This document shows positions 20,897-29,980 of a DNA stretch of 64,000 nt, in pieces. This DNA is from Veillonella montpellierensis DSM 17217 (lineage in GTDB: Bacteria; Bacillota; Negativicutes; Veillonellales; Veillonellaceae). The notes under the pieces were generated by a model, which saw only the letters and a list, made by a program, of their open reading frames with translations, searched no databases and had not been told where the DNA came from. How positions within the stretch are numbered: the stretch's first letter is position 1; each line of letters begins with the position of its first letter. The position numbers and the translations under genes were made by a program. The stretch is taken from the NCBI RefSeq assembly GCF_000426745.1, contig NZ_AUFY01000001.1:62001-126000 (forward strand), given 5' to 3'.

Positions 20897-21909
20897 TATT
20901 TTTTTAGCTCCTCTGTCCATGGCACACCAAGATGTTTATAAGCAGCTTCTGTGGCAATACGGCCCCTTGTAGTACGCGCTAAAAAGCCTAATTGCATTAA
21001 ATACGGTTCATATACATCTTCAATAGTTTCTCTTTCTTCACTAACAGATGCTGCAATCGTATCTACACCAACAGGTCCACCTTTAAACTTTTCAATAATA
21101 GCATATAGCACACGTCTATCAATCTTATCTAAGCCCATCGTATCCACATCAAGTCGCCGCAAAGCTTCATCAGCAATATTTTTTGTAATTATCCCATCTC
21201 CAACGACTTGTGCAAAATCGCGAACTCGTTTTAATAATCGATTCGCAATACGTGGCGTTCCCCGTGATCGCCGAGCAATCTCACTCGCCCCTTCCGAATC
21301 GATGCCAATCGATAAAATATCCGCTGCTCGTACAATAATGAGCTCTAATTCTCGCTGCTTATAATATTCCAATCGACTAACTACGCCAAATCTATCTCGT
21401 AATGGCGCAGCTAATGCACCTGCCCGTGTAGTAGCACCTACCAATGTAAACTTAGGCAAATCAATCCTCACGCTTCTTGCACTAGGACCTTTACCAATTA
21501 CAATATCTAGTGCGTAATCCTCCATAGCAGAATATAAAACTTCTTCTACACTACGAGATAACCGATGAATCTCATCAATGAATAATAAATCACCATCATC
21601 TAAATTTGTTAATAACGCAGCTAAATCGCCGGCTCTTTCAATGGCAGGCCCTGAAGTTACACGAAAATTAACACCCATTTCATTAGAAATAATACCTGCT
21701 AACGTTGTCTTTCCTAGGCCAGGAGGCCCATATAACAACACATGATCTAATGGTTCTTTCCTTTTTTTAGCAGCTTGAATAAAAATTGATAAATTTTCTT
21801 TTACTTTTTCTTGTCCTATATACTCTTTAAACAATCGTGGTCGCAAACTATATTGCCAAATATCTTCTTCCTGTTCGCCCTTATCTACGATACGAACTTC
21901 TTCATTCAT
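20896..21909 (-). CDS. ruvB: Holliday junction branch migration ATPase RuvB
   Basis: RuvB is the hexameric motor that drives branch migration of Holliday junctions with RuvA. Walker A is [13 protein letters not shown] near residues 62-74 and Walker B FIDEIHRL near 112-119. The arginine finger region [18 protein letters not shown] and a C-terminal winged helix are present. Length 337 is typical. AAAGGACG precedes the ATG, and the ruvA stop lies two bases upstream. Confidence 0.98.
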   Translation of the reverse strand: MNEEVRIVDKGEQEEDIWQYSLRPRLFKEYIGQEKVKENLSIFIQAAKKRKEPLDHVLLYGPPGLGKTTLAGIISNEMGVNFRVTSGPAIERAGDLAALLTNLDDGDLLFIDEIHRLSRSVEEVLYSAMEDYALDIVIGKGPSARSVRIDLPKFTLVGATTRAGALAAPLRDRFGVVSRLEYYKQRELELIIVRAADILSIGIDSEGASEIARRSRGTPRIANRLLKRVRDFAQVVGDGIITKNIADEALRRLDVDTMGLDKIDRRVLYAIIEKFKGGPVGVDTIAASVSEERETIEDVYEPYLMQLGFLARTTRGRIATEAAYKHLGVPWTEELKK

Positions 21910-21911
21910 AG

Positions 21912-22520
21912 TTAACGTCCTTTCCCTAAGATAGCTAACGAAATTTTAATCAAAGTAGCCACATCATGCTGCCCATCATCACATTCTTCTACTACTGACT
22001 CTACTTCAGCTACGGTATAGCCTAATGATACCAATGCTTCAATAGCTTGATTAGCAACAGTGTTTTCTGTTTTTATAATTGGTGTAGATGGTACTGTTGA
22101 CTCTTCAGTAGCTATAGCTAATTTTTTGATTTTATCCTTTAGCTCTAATACAAGTCGTTCTGCCGATTTTTTACCTATGCCTGGTAATTTTATCAATTGG
22201 TCGGTAGACTCATTACAAATTGCCCGAACAAAATCCGTTGGCCTAATTCCTGATAAAATACCTAATCCTGCTTTAGGGCCAATCCCCGATACAGATATTA
22301 ACAAGCTAAATAATTCATATTCTTCTTCAGTAAAAAAACCATATAAGTGAATGGCATCTTCTCTAACATTAGTATACGTATATAATGTAGCTTCAGCTCC
22401 CGTTATTAATCGTTCTCTTGTACTAATTGGAATATATACTCGATATCCCACACCATGCACATCAACATAACAAAGATCATCATATAAGTGAGTAATAGTA
22501 CCTCGTACATAACCAATCAT
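21912..22520 (-). CDS. ruvA: Holliday junction DNA-binding protein RuvA
   Basis: RuvA tetramers bind the four-way junction and recruit RuvB. An N-terminal OB fold ([12 protein letters not shown]...) is followed by two helix-hairpin-helix motifs, [12 protein letters not shown] and [16 protein letters not shown]. After a flexible linker a C-terminal UBA-like domain ([13 protein letters not shown]) contacts RuvB. The start overlaps the ruvC stop by four bases. Length is 202. Confidence 0.98.
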   Translation of the reverse strand: MIGYVRGTITHLYDDLCYVDVHGVGYRVYIPISTRERLITGAEATLYTYTNVREDAIHLYGFFTEEEYELFSLLISVSGIGPKAGLGILSGIRPTDFVRAICNESTDQLIKLPGIGKKSAERLVLELKDKIKKLAIATEESTVPSTPIIKTENTVANQAIEALVSLGYTVAEVESVVEECDDGQHDVATLIKISLAILGKGR

Positions 22521-23017
22521 AACTGCACCGTCCTTGTTAATCTATCTCGATGGGAACTATGAGCTGTACAAATCGCTACAGCTAATGCATCAGCCGTATC
22601 ATCTGGCTTTATTTTTTCACGAATTCCCAAAATATTCATCGTCATATACGTAACTTGATCTTTGCTAGCTTTGCCATAGCCAACTACAGCTTGTTTAATT
22701 TGTAACGGTGTATATTCATAAATAGGGATATGTTTTTTCTCTGCGGCTAATAAAATAACACCACGTGCCTGGCCAACCGTAATGGCTGTCGTAACATTTC
22801 TATTAAAAAATAATTGCTCTACCCCAAATTTATCAGGCTTATATGTTTCTAGAATCGTAGTTAAATCATTAAATACTATTTCTAACCGTTGCGCATCTGT
22901 AAATTCAGGTGTTGTCGTAATAGCACCGTAGGCCACAGGCTTTATCTTGCTTCCCTGTACATCAATGACACCATATCCACAAATCGCTGTTCCTGGATCA
23001 ATTCCTATAATTCTCAC
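22517..23017 (-). CDS. ruvC: Crossover junction endonuclease RuvC
   Basis: RuvC resolves Holliday junctions by symmetrical nicking. Acidic active-site residues are visible in GIDPGTAICGYG (residue 7), GVEQLFFNRN (near 66) and KPDDTADALAVA (near 137-144). The GTG start at 23017 follows AAGGAGCG. It is the first gene of the ruvC-ruvA-ruvB-spoIID-like run. Length is 166. Confidence 0.97.
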   Translation of the reverse strand: MRIIGIDPGTAICGYGVIDVQGSKIKPVAYGAITTTPEFTDAQRLEIVFNDLTTILETYKPDKFGVEQLFFNRNVTTAITVGQARGVILLAAEKKHIPIYEYTPLQIKQAVVGYGKASKDQVTYMTMNILGIREKIKPDDTADALAVAICTAHSSHRDRLTRTVQL

Positions 23018-23123
23018 AATACGCTCCTTATTTAAATTGAAATTACTTTTTATTATACCATACTTATAGCAATTCTAAGTTACTCATTAATACTTTTATA
23101 GCACATCAATAAAAGAAACTATA

Positions 23124-23175
23124 AAAAAGCTTTCCCAAAATATATAATGTAGATTACATATCTCGGAAAAGCTTA
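23124..23175 (-). terminator. Terminator of the C4-dicarboxylate transporter gene
   Basis: An outer stem AAGCTTTTCC / GGGAAAGCTT encloses a smaller palindrome (ATGTAATCTACAT). On the minus strand TTTTTTA follows. It lies about 20 bases after the transporter stop. Confidence 0.85.
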
Positions 23176-23193
23176 TATATCTATATAATTTTA

Positions 23194-24534
23194 TTACAAA
23201 ATAATATGTGCAATCACGTAGCCCACACAACAACCAGAAATTACCCCTATTAAACCAGGAATCATAAAACTATGATTTAAAATATATTTACCGATTCGTG
23301 TTGTTCCGGATCTATCAAACCCAATACATGCTAAATCAGATGGATACGTAGGTAGGAAAAAATATCCATAACAAGCAGAAATAAAAGATATTACTAAGAT
23401 TGGATCCATCCCTACATGTAACGCCATCGGTACTACAATAGCTATGGCTGCACCTTGCGAATTAACTAATTTTGACGTAAAGAATACTAATATGGCATAG
23501 GCCCAAGGATATGATTGTACGGCTACACCTAATACCTCTTTTAAAATAGTCATATGATTTGAAAAATACGTATCTGCCATCCAAGCAACACCATATACTG
23601 ATACTAGTGCAACAATACCAGATTTAAAGACTTGGCAATTTCCTACATCTTTTGCTTTAATTTTAGTAACAATTAATATCAACGCCGATACTAAAAGCAT
23701 TACCATTTGTATGACAACAACCATAGAAATTGGCTTACTAGCCCCTGTTTTATCTACAAAATGAGGTAAAAAAGATGGCAAATTACCTAATGCAGCAATC
23801 ACAATAATACCAACTAAAAATATATACATCGCCCAATGATACGATCTTGGCAACTCCTTATCGACAAGTGTTTCACTATCACCATATACATATTCTTTGT
23901 TTTCTTTATCCGCAATCAAGGCCTGAAAAGCAGGATCTTTATCTAAGTCTTTTCCTCGTCTATAACTCCATAATGCAGCTAATAACACTCCACAACCTGT
24001 GGCAGGTATTGATACTGATAATATTTGTAATACAGAGTAGTCATATCCTGCAGCCACAAAAAAAGCCGCCATAGATACTACTGCAACAGATACGGGAGAT
24101 GCACAGATAGCCATTTGTGAGGCTACTGATGCAACAGCCATAGGCCGTTCTGGTCGAATGCCTTGCTTAATAGCTATATCATAAATAATGGGAAACATAG
24201 TATACACTACATGCCCAGTACCACACAAAATAGTTAAGAACCATGTGGTTAATGGAGCAAAAATTGTAACATGCTTAGGATTATTACGCAAAAACTTTTC
24301 TGCATATTTTAGCATAACCGTTAAGCCACCAGATGTTTGTAGAAAACCAGCACAAGTAACAACTGCTAAAATAATTAACATAACATCTACTGGTGGTTTG
24401 CCAGGCTTATAGCCGAAAACAAACGTAAAAATAGTAAGACCAATACCACTAATAACAGCTAAACCTAATCCTCCATGACGAACACCAAATAATAAACACA
24501 GTAAAAGTACAATAAATCCTAAAATAATTTCCAT
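23194..24534 (-). CDS. Anaerobic C4-dicarboxylate transporter, Dcu family
   Basis: The protein resembles DcuA/DcuB transporters, which exchange fumarate, malate, aspartate and succinate across the inner membrane during anaerobic growth. It has about 10-12 hydrophobic segments over 446 residues. The segment CGTGHVVYTMFPIIYDIA and the following IRPERPMAVASVASQMAI are strongly typical of the family. In a Veillonella-like lactate/succinate metaboliser it would move succinate-pathway dicarboxylates, which is inference. TATAGGAGG precedes the ATG. It has its own terminator and a long upstream region with several hairpins. DcuA versus DcuB cannot be decided by eye. Confidence 0.9.
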   Translation of the reverse strand: MEIILGFIVLLLCLLFGVRHGGLGLAVISGIGLTIFTFVFGYKPGKPPVDVMLIILAVVTCAGFLQTSGGLTVMLKYAEKFLRNNPKHVTIFAPLTTWFLTILCGTGHVVYTMFPIIYDIAIKQGIRPERPMAVASVASQMAICASPVSVAVVSMAAFFVAAGYDYSVLQILSVSIPATGCGVLLAALWSYRRGKDLDKDPAFQALIADKENKEYVYGDSETLVDKELPRSYHWAMYIFLVGIIVIAALGNLPSFLPHFVDKTGASKPISMVVVIQMVMLLVSALILIVTKIKAKDVGNCQVFKSGIVALVSVYGVAWMADTYFSNHMTILKEVLGVAVQSYPWAYAILVFFTSKLVNSQGAAIAIVVPMALHVGMDPILVISFISACYGYFFLPTYPSDLACIGFDRSGTTRIGKYILNHSFMIPGLIGVISGCCVGYVIAHIIL

Positions 24535-25138
24535 ACAGACCTCCTATAATGATTATAATACTTATTAAGTGTTAAGTTGTTCTAGCTAAAATACTTATCC
24601 TAATAATTTACAAGGCTATTATAAAACGATATAACAAGAACTATAAAATAAAAAAAAATCATAAGACTCTAACTAATAGTTTTTTATATAGAATATACAA
24701 AATAGAATGCTATTGTGAATACATATAATGATATATAATATATATCCGTAATATATTGCTATATCTTAGACCACATTCAATATAATCCATCAAAAATCAA
24801 AAATATTCTGGTTAACTATATAAAAAAAGCATAGAACTGATATAAAAAAAACTTGCTTTTTTGTTACTAAGGAAAATCCACTTTAAAAAACCTTATCAAT
24901 AAGGTAATCTCAAAAAATCAAGTTTTTTATTATATTTTTTTGAGATACCTCATCTTTTTATCGTACATATAATCTATACACAAAATACTTAATTTGTTAT
25001 ATAATACGAATACTGTAAGGTTAGAACGGATTAAAAGTAAACTATTCATCATACAATGAACCGTAACATATACAAGTACGTATCTGTATATGATATGATG
25101 ATAATAATTTCTATTGTTAGTTAAAGGGGGATCGTTAT
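24535..25138. other. Divergent intergenic region, dcu/HD-GYP (604 bp)
   Basis: No ORF is supported. The region is very AT-rich and has three hairpins: AAAAAAGCA / TGCTTTTTT at 24823-24862, ACCTTATCAATAAGGT at 24890-24905 with a T-run on the minus strand, and a long stem (AGGTATCTCAAAAAA type) at 24902-24950. A TATAAT at 25000-25005 may serve the HD-GYP gene, and a TATAAT near 24557 may serve the transporter. The -35 elements are weak. Confidence 0.5.
24890..24950 (-). promoter_or_regulatory. Overlapping hairpins upstream of the dicarboxylate transporter
   Basis: Read on the minus strand, a long hairpin (AGGTATCTCAAAAAA with TTTTTTGAGATTACCT, 24902-24950) shares its last four bases with a short terminator-like hairpin, ACCTTATTGATAAGGT followed by TTTTT (24890-24905). 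The two stems compete for the shared ACCT. This could be an attenuator on a long leader of the transporter mRNA, but no convincing promoter was found upstream. Confidence 0.35.
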
Positions 25139-25741
25139 ATGTTTATGTTGTCATTGATGCAGCCATCAGGTCTGTATGAACTTGAACAAGATAGTTTAGA
25201 GGCTATCAGTGCACAATTATTGCAAATGATTCAAATGAAAAATCAACATCTATATACACATTCACTACAAGTAGCTAATTATGCAGTAAGTATTGCTGCT
25301 AAATTAGGATTGCCTTATAACGAAATAGAACAAATACGACATGCCGCCTTATTACATGATGTGGGATTACTTATAATCCCGAATGCAGTATTACAAAAAG
25401 CACCCTACTTAAATCGACAAGAACTAGCAAAATATAAACAACATCCTGTGAATGGTGCTAATATGATAGAGAACTATCCGTGTTGTCAGCAAATATTACC
25501 CTATATTCGCTATCATCATGAACGCTGGGACGGCGCTGGCTATCCAAAACATCTACGCGGTGCTAATATACCACTAGGTGCTAGAATTATTGCTGTGGCT
25601 GATTATTACGACTCTGTCATAAATCCTTCTAGTGAATGTTGGGTTAAAACTAAAAAAGAAGCAATTCAGGAATTATTTAGCGCTTCTGGTATTTTATTCG
25701 ATCCAGATATTGTAAAGGCCTTTATTACAGTATTAGGATAA
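25139..25741 (+). CDS. HD-GYP domain protein
   Basis: HD-GYP proteins hydrolyse cyclic di-GMP or related nucleotides. The domain fills almost the whole 200-residue protein: helix with YTHSLQVANYA near residues 38-48, metal-binding HD in LLHDVGLLIIPN near 77-88, and the signature YHHERWDGAGYPKHLRG near 121-137. The usual lysine after HDxG is replaced by leucine. There is no sensory or receiver domain, so it is a stand-alone output domain. AAAGGGGG precedes the ATG. It is one of only three plus-strand genes and is transcribed divergently from the transporter gene. The substrate is unknown. Confidence 0.88.
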   Translation: MFMLSLMQPSGLYELEQDSLEAISAQLLQMIQMKNQHLYTHSLQVANYAVSIAAKLGLPYNEIEQIRHAALLHDVGLLIIPNAVLQKAPYLNRQELAKYKQHPVNGANMIENYPCCQQILPYIRYHHERWDGAGYPKHLRGANIPLGARIIAVADYYDSVINPSSECWVKTKKEAIQELFSASGILFDPDIVKAFITVLG

Positions 25742-25771
25742 TAACAACTATATAAAATACTGTACTAGTAC

Positions 25772-25836
25772 AAATCACCTTTTATTTTGTAGTATTAGAT
25801 TAATTCTATACATACATAGATTAGGTGATTTTTTTC
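25772..25836 (+). terminator. Terminator after the HD-GYP gene
   Basis: The arms AAATCACCT and AGGTGATTT are followed by a T-run on the plus strand, about 30 bases after the stop. The loop is long (about 42 bases). comF converges from the other side. Confidence 0.7.
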
Positions 25837-25871
25837 TTTCCATTCACACTATGCTAATAAAAACAGCTATA

Positions 25872-26552
25872 TTAAAAACTTCCACTAGCCAATGTAAGAG
25901 CTTGAATACTATGCGCATCTCCGTCTTTAAGAATAGTGGCTACTGCCTCTATAGTAGCACCAGTAGTGTAAATATCATCTACAATAAGGATATTTTTTCC
26001 TTGTATCTTAGAACAATCACTATAGTCTTTTAATAATCTAAATGTATGTAGTACGTTCGTAGATCTTTCGTTTTTCGTCAACTCCCACATCGACTTTCCC
26101 GTATCTATTTTAGTTAAACAATCGCACCATTGCCAATAACGTCTTCCCTTCCTTATCCATAACTCCCTAACCCACTCTTTAAATAATATATCAACTTGAT
26201 TATAGCCTCTTTCTTCTATTTTTTCATCACTACTAGGCACTGGCACTACTATATCTGGCTCTATACTACATGCTGCTAATTGCAAAGAAAAGGATTGCAA
26301 AAAAGAAGCAGCCCATTTGGACTGCTTCTTTTGATGATTAAATTTAATATCATGTAGAATAGATTTAATACCTCCATCATAATGCGCTAATACCCAAACT
26401 CGATCCACAGGTGACCCCCAAGGCATATCAATCGAGTGAATATGTAATAATTCTTGATAACAACTTTCACACCAAACGCCTTCTGCCGCAACAGGTGTGC
26501 CGCAATGAGGGCAAACAGGTGGAAATAAGTAACTCCAAAGTATATCTAGCAT
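25872..26552 (-). CDS. comF: ComF family phosphoribosyltransferase-like protein
   Basis: ComFC-like proteins take part in DNA uptake during natural transformation. An N-terminal zinc-finger CPHCGTP...CESC (residues 14-32) precedes a phosphoribosyltransferase-like fold with the PRPP loop ILIVDDIYTTGATIEAVA near residues 192-209. VPVPSSDEKIEERGYNQV is the other family block. Length is 226. It stands alone, with no comFA helicase next to it. A short ribosome binding site (TAGGGAG) precedes the ATG. Competence use is inference, consistent with the pilus genes elsewhere in the window. Confidence 0.9.
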   Translation of the reverse strand: MLDILWSYLFPPVCPHCGTPVAAEGVWCESCYQELLHIHSIDMPWGSPVDRVWVLAHYDGGIKSILHDIKFNHQKKQSKWAASFLQSFSLQLAACSIEPDIVVPVPSSDEKIEERGYNQVDILFKEWVRELWIRKGRRYWQWCDCLTKIDTGKSMWELTKNERSTNVLHTFRLLKDYSDCSKIQGKNILIVDDIYTTGATIEAVATILKDGDAHSIQALTLASGSF

Positions 26553-26843
26553 ATATATATCTCCCTATTCATGATGTAAGACACCATACTTACTATATTT
26601 TGCTATTTATTATGGCCATACTCTATATCATTTTATATTTCTATTTTTTATCTAAATAACCATCATATCCCGATCATAATCATCTACGAATGCTTCACTA
26701 ATATAAAATAATGTTTTACACTACTTACGCTATAGTCTTCCATCATTACTAAAATGCTACTTAAAAATAGTATGATTACCTATTACAAATAAAGTCTATC
26801 TAATAAGTAATACTATAAATAATTAACATACTAATCTAAAGCT

Positions 26844-28994
26844 CTATTCACAAAGGCCCTGTAATCGCTCCTTAAATAAAGTATATCGATTATCTGTGCT
26901 AACAGAATGAACTGCCCTTTCAATAGCACTACTGGTGCCTACAAGTACTACTTTATTCTTTGCACGAGTAACCGCTGTATATAATAGGTTTCTCTGCAAC
27001 ATACCACCATAATTAGGGATAAAAGGAATGATAACTGTACCATATTCGCTACCTTGACTCTTATGAACAGTAATAGCATAAGCAGGCATAATCATAGTCG
27101 CTTCATCAATAGAAAGTCGTACCTCTTTATGAATAAAACGAATTAATATATCTGTTTTAGAAATCCCAAAAATAATTCCTATATCACCATTAAATACTTC
27201 TAACTCATAATTATTAATTACTTGAATGACCTTATCACCTACTCGATATATAATACCATTTACTTTTATATCTGGTTTCATAGATGATGACGGATTTACA
27301 ATATTTTGTATATGCTTAGAAATCGCAAGACTACCAGCCTGACCACGTCGCATAGGAGAAATAATCTGCAAGTCTAGTTCATCATGTACTATTTCCTTTT
27401 CTTTTTCATATATAGTAGCTATTGTATTCATCAATTCCGGCAAATTAGATACAGTAATAAAGATAAATTCTCCTTCCGATGATAATGTAGGCATCTCCCC
27501 TTGATTAATTCTATAGGCATTAGAAATAATACTATTACCTGAATCCTGTCGATATATCCTATATAGCTTTGTAAAAGGGACTATACCGCTATCTAATAAA
27601 TCTTTTAGTACAAAACCAGCACCTATCGGTGGCAACTGATTCACGTCACCAATAATTATAATTCTTGCCTCTTCAGGAATCGCATTTAATAAAGAATAAT
27701 ATAATCTCACATTTAGCATAGATGCTTCATCAATAATAACCACATCTGCCTCTAATGGATCTTCTTCATTTTTCATAAAATCATAGGAGTCACTGCCTTG
27801 AACTGGCAATAATAATCTATGAATCGTAGTAGCTTCATAATCTGTAGCTTCTGTAAGCCGCTTAGCAGCACGTCCTGTAGGCGCACATAGTACAATGCGA
27901 TGTTCACCAGCTAATTGAAACCCCTCTACTAATGTTTTAATAATTGTTGTTTTCCCTGTACCTGGTCCACCGGTAATAAGAGAGAATTGCTCTGTAAAAG
28001 CAAGTGTAATCGCTTCCTTTTGATCCTCTCCCAATAAAATATGATTCGTTGTTTCGAAATTCTGAATAAACTCTTCATAGTCTAAACTAATAGGAGCACT
28101 GTGCTGCAATAATCGTTTAGTTTTTTCTACACTTTCATATTCTGCTACATATAACTCTGGTGGATATACATATAAAATACCTGACTCATTGGTAGCACAT
28201 ATCTGCCCTATATCGATTAATTCTTCAATATAATCAGCTATTTCATCAGCATACCCAATCAATAAGTCAGATGCTTTCTGAATTAACTCATCTACAGGTA
28301 AACAGGTGTGTCCATAATTAGAAATGTTCTGTAAAATCCAAGATATCCCCGCTTCAATGCGTCGTGTATCATTCCCTTCCAACCCTAAATTACTTGCCAA
28401 TGTATCTACTACATTGAATGTAATATCATTAGCTATTTGCAATAAGGAATACGGATTATTTTCCAACACCTGTATCGCTGATGCCCCATAAAATGTATAT
28501 ACTAATCGGCTCCATTTCCCACTAATACCATGCTCTTCAAAGAACTTCGTAAGTTCTGATAACATGCCTTCTCCTAATAAAGTATTATACAATTCATTTT
28601 TAATGGAATTTCTTAGCCCTGGTACGTCCTTAATTTCTTTGGGATTGTTAGATTTTAATAACTCTAATAAGGCCTCGCCAAAATAGTCTATTATTTTTTC
28701 AACTGATTTTTCTCCTAATCCTTTAACCCCTAGATTAAATAAATATTGTTTTGCGGTGCCTAAGTTATCTGGTTTTAATTTCTCTATTGCTATAGCTTCA
28801 AATTGAAAACCATATTTTTCATGCTCCCTATAACGTCCTGATAATTCAATATCATCGCCTTCTCTAGGAGCCTCAAATTTACCAGTACAAGTAACGTATT
28901 CATCATTATAATCACGCAATCGAAACACACAATACGTATTAGTCGTATTACTATAAATGAGCCGATATACAAAACCTCTAATTGATTCTATCAT
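26844..28994 (-). CDS. recD2: RecD2 family 5'-3' DNA helicase
   Basis: RecD2 is a RecBC-independent superfamily 1B helicase involved in DNA repair and fork stability in Firmicutes. A long N-terminal region with OB-like and helix-hairpin-helix segments (residues ~1-300) precedes Walker A GGPGTGKTTIIKTL near 340, the DEASMLN box near 420 and the C-terminal motif YAITVHKSQGSEY and YTAVTRAKNKVVLVG. Length 716 is normal. Its ATG overlaps the stop of the chorismate mutase-shikimate kinase gene by four bases, so the two are coupled. Confidence 0.94.
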   Translation of the reverse strand: MIESIRGFVYRLIYSNTTNTYCVFRLRDYNDEYVTCTGKFEAPREGDDIELSGRYREHEKYGFQFEAIAIEKLKPDNLGTAKQYLFNLGVKGLGEKSVEKIIDYFGEALLELLKSNNPKEIKDVPGLRNSIKNELYNTLLGEGMLSELTKFFEEHGISGKWSRLVYTFYGASAIQVLENNPYSLLQIANDITFNVVDTLASNLGLEGNDTRRIEAGISWILQNISNYGHTCLPVDELIQKASDLLIGYADEIADYIEELIDIGQICATNESGILYVYPPELYVAEYESVEKTKRLLQHSAPISLDYEEFIQNFETTNHILLGEDQKEAITLAFTEQFSLITGGPGTGKTTIIKTLVEGFQLAGEHRIVLCAPTGRAAKRLTEATDYEATTIHRLLLPVQGSDSYDFMKNEEDPLEADVVIIDEASMLNVRLYYSLLNAIPEEARIIIIGDVNQLPPIGAGFVLKDLLDSGIVPFTKLYRIYRQDSGNSIISNAYRINQGEMPTLSSEGEFIFITVSNLPELMNTIATIYEKEKEIVHDELDLQIISPMRRGQAGSLAISKHIQNIVNPSSSMKPDIKVNGIIYRVGDKVIQVINNYELEVFNGDIGIIFGISKTDILIRFIHKEVRLSIDEATMIMPAYAITVHKSQGSEYGTVIIPFIPNYGGMLQRNLLYTAVTRAKNKVVLVGTSSAIERAVHSVSTDNRYTLFKERLQGLCE

Positions 28995-29758
28995 GATTCT
29001 GACATAGGTAATGCTTTAACAATAGCTGCTACTGTATCTGATACATTACTAGAATTTTCAATTTTAATATGACCAACTTTTTCATATAATGGATATCGTT
29101 CTTCATATAGTCGGAAAATATACTCAATACTTTCTTTTAATAACGGGCGAATTTCCATATCTAAATCATCAAGAATTTGCTTAACATTACGATGAATAAA
29201 TACAACAAAGCCATTCTCTCTCATAAGCTGAACTGTTTTTTCTGATAATACAGTCCCACCACCTGTAGCAATAACACTTGGGTTTTTGTCAGCAATGATA
29301 GCACTAATGACATCATATTCATATTGTCTAAATGTATCTTCTCCATCATGAATGATAATATTCTGAATCGATTTACCAGTTTTTTCTTGAATTTCTGCAT
29401 CTACATCAAAAAATTCTAATCCTTGTTCCTGAGCTAATGCTTTGCCTACCGTAGTCTTACCAGCTCCTGGCATACCAATTAAGAAAATATGTTGCCGCAT
29501 ATGATTCTTTAAAAACTTATTACTAATCGCAATAACAGATTCTAAATATTCTTCAATATACACCTTTATCGATTCATCTGTACACGCATCAGATTGTTTT
29601 TTCACAATTTCCCGATCTCTACTGTCATCAGTGATTGGCAAATGATGTTCATCTTTATATTTAGCAATGTCCAATACAATTTTTAATCGTTCTGCATATG
29701 TATTAGCTAGTATGGTATCTATAGCATCAATTTTATTTCTTGCTTCTTGTAAATCCAT
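28991..29758 (-). CDS. aroK: Chorismate mutase-shikimate kinase fusion
   Basis: Two aromatic-pathway enzymes appear to be fused. Residues 1-85 resemble an AroQ-type chorismate mutase (LQEARNKIDAIDTILANTYAERL, then the conserved DDSRDREIV). Residues ~90-255 are shikimate kinase: Walker A GMPGAGKTTVGKAL near 95, DVDAEIQEKTGKSI, GEDTFRQYE, ATGGGTVLS and the RPLL lid segment. Shikimate kinase makes shikimate-3-phosphate; chorismate mutase converts chorismate to prephenate two enzymes later. GAAGAGGTG precedes the ATG. The gene is followed without gap by recD2. Confidence 0.9.
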   Translation of the reverse strand: MDLQEARNKIDAIDTILANTYAERLKIVLDIAKYKDEHHLPITDDSRDREIVKKQSDACTDESIKVYIEEYLESVIAISNKFLKNHMRQHIFLIGMPGAGKTTVGKALAQEQGLEFFDVDAEIQEKTGKSIQNIIIHDGEDTFRQYEYDVISAIIADKNPSVIATGGGTVLSEKTVQLMRENGFVVFIHRNVKQILDDLDMEIRPLLKESIEYIFRLYEERYPLYEKVGHIKIENSSNVSDTVAAIVKALPMSES

Positions 29759-29843
29759 GATTACACCTCTTCATGTACCTTCTATATAGTAACTTCTACC
29801 AATGACTAAAAGTCTCCTTTATCATACACTGATAGTATAGCAT

Positions 29844-29886
29844 AAAAAAATAGTAGAGAGCCAAACTTTCTCTCTACCACTATTTT
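29844..29886 (-). terminator. Terminator of the rimP-ribF operon
   Basis: AAAATAGT and GAGAGA arms pair across a short loop, and on the minus strand TTTTTTT follows. It lies about 95 bases after the ribF stop and before the chorismate mutase-shikimate kinase gene. Confidence 0.85.
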
Positions 29887-29980
29887 ATACACTCTATCTT
29901 TGCCACAACAAAGATATAACCTTTATGCTATGATAAAATAATTCTCCACAGTAAAAGCATATAACTATTCTTATATCCCC

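Noticed and set aside
24890-24905. FNR-type site (TTGAT...ATCAA) upstream of the transporter
   Set aside because: The palindrome is ACCTTATCAATAAGGT, which does not fit the FNR consensus and is better explained as a hairpin with a T-run.
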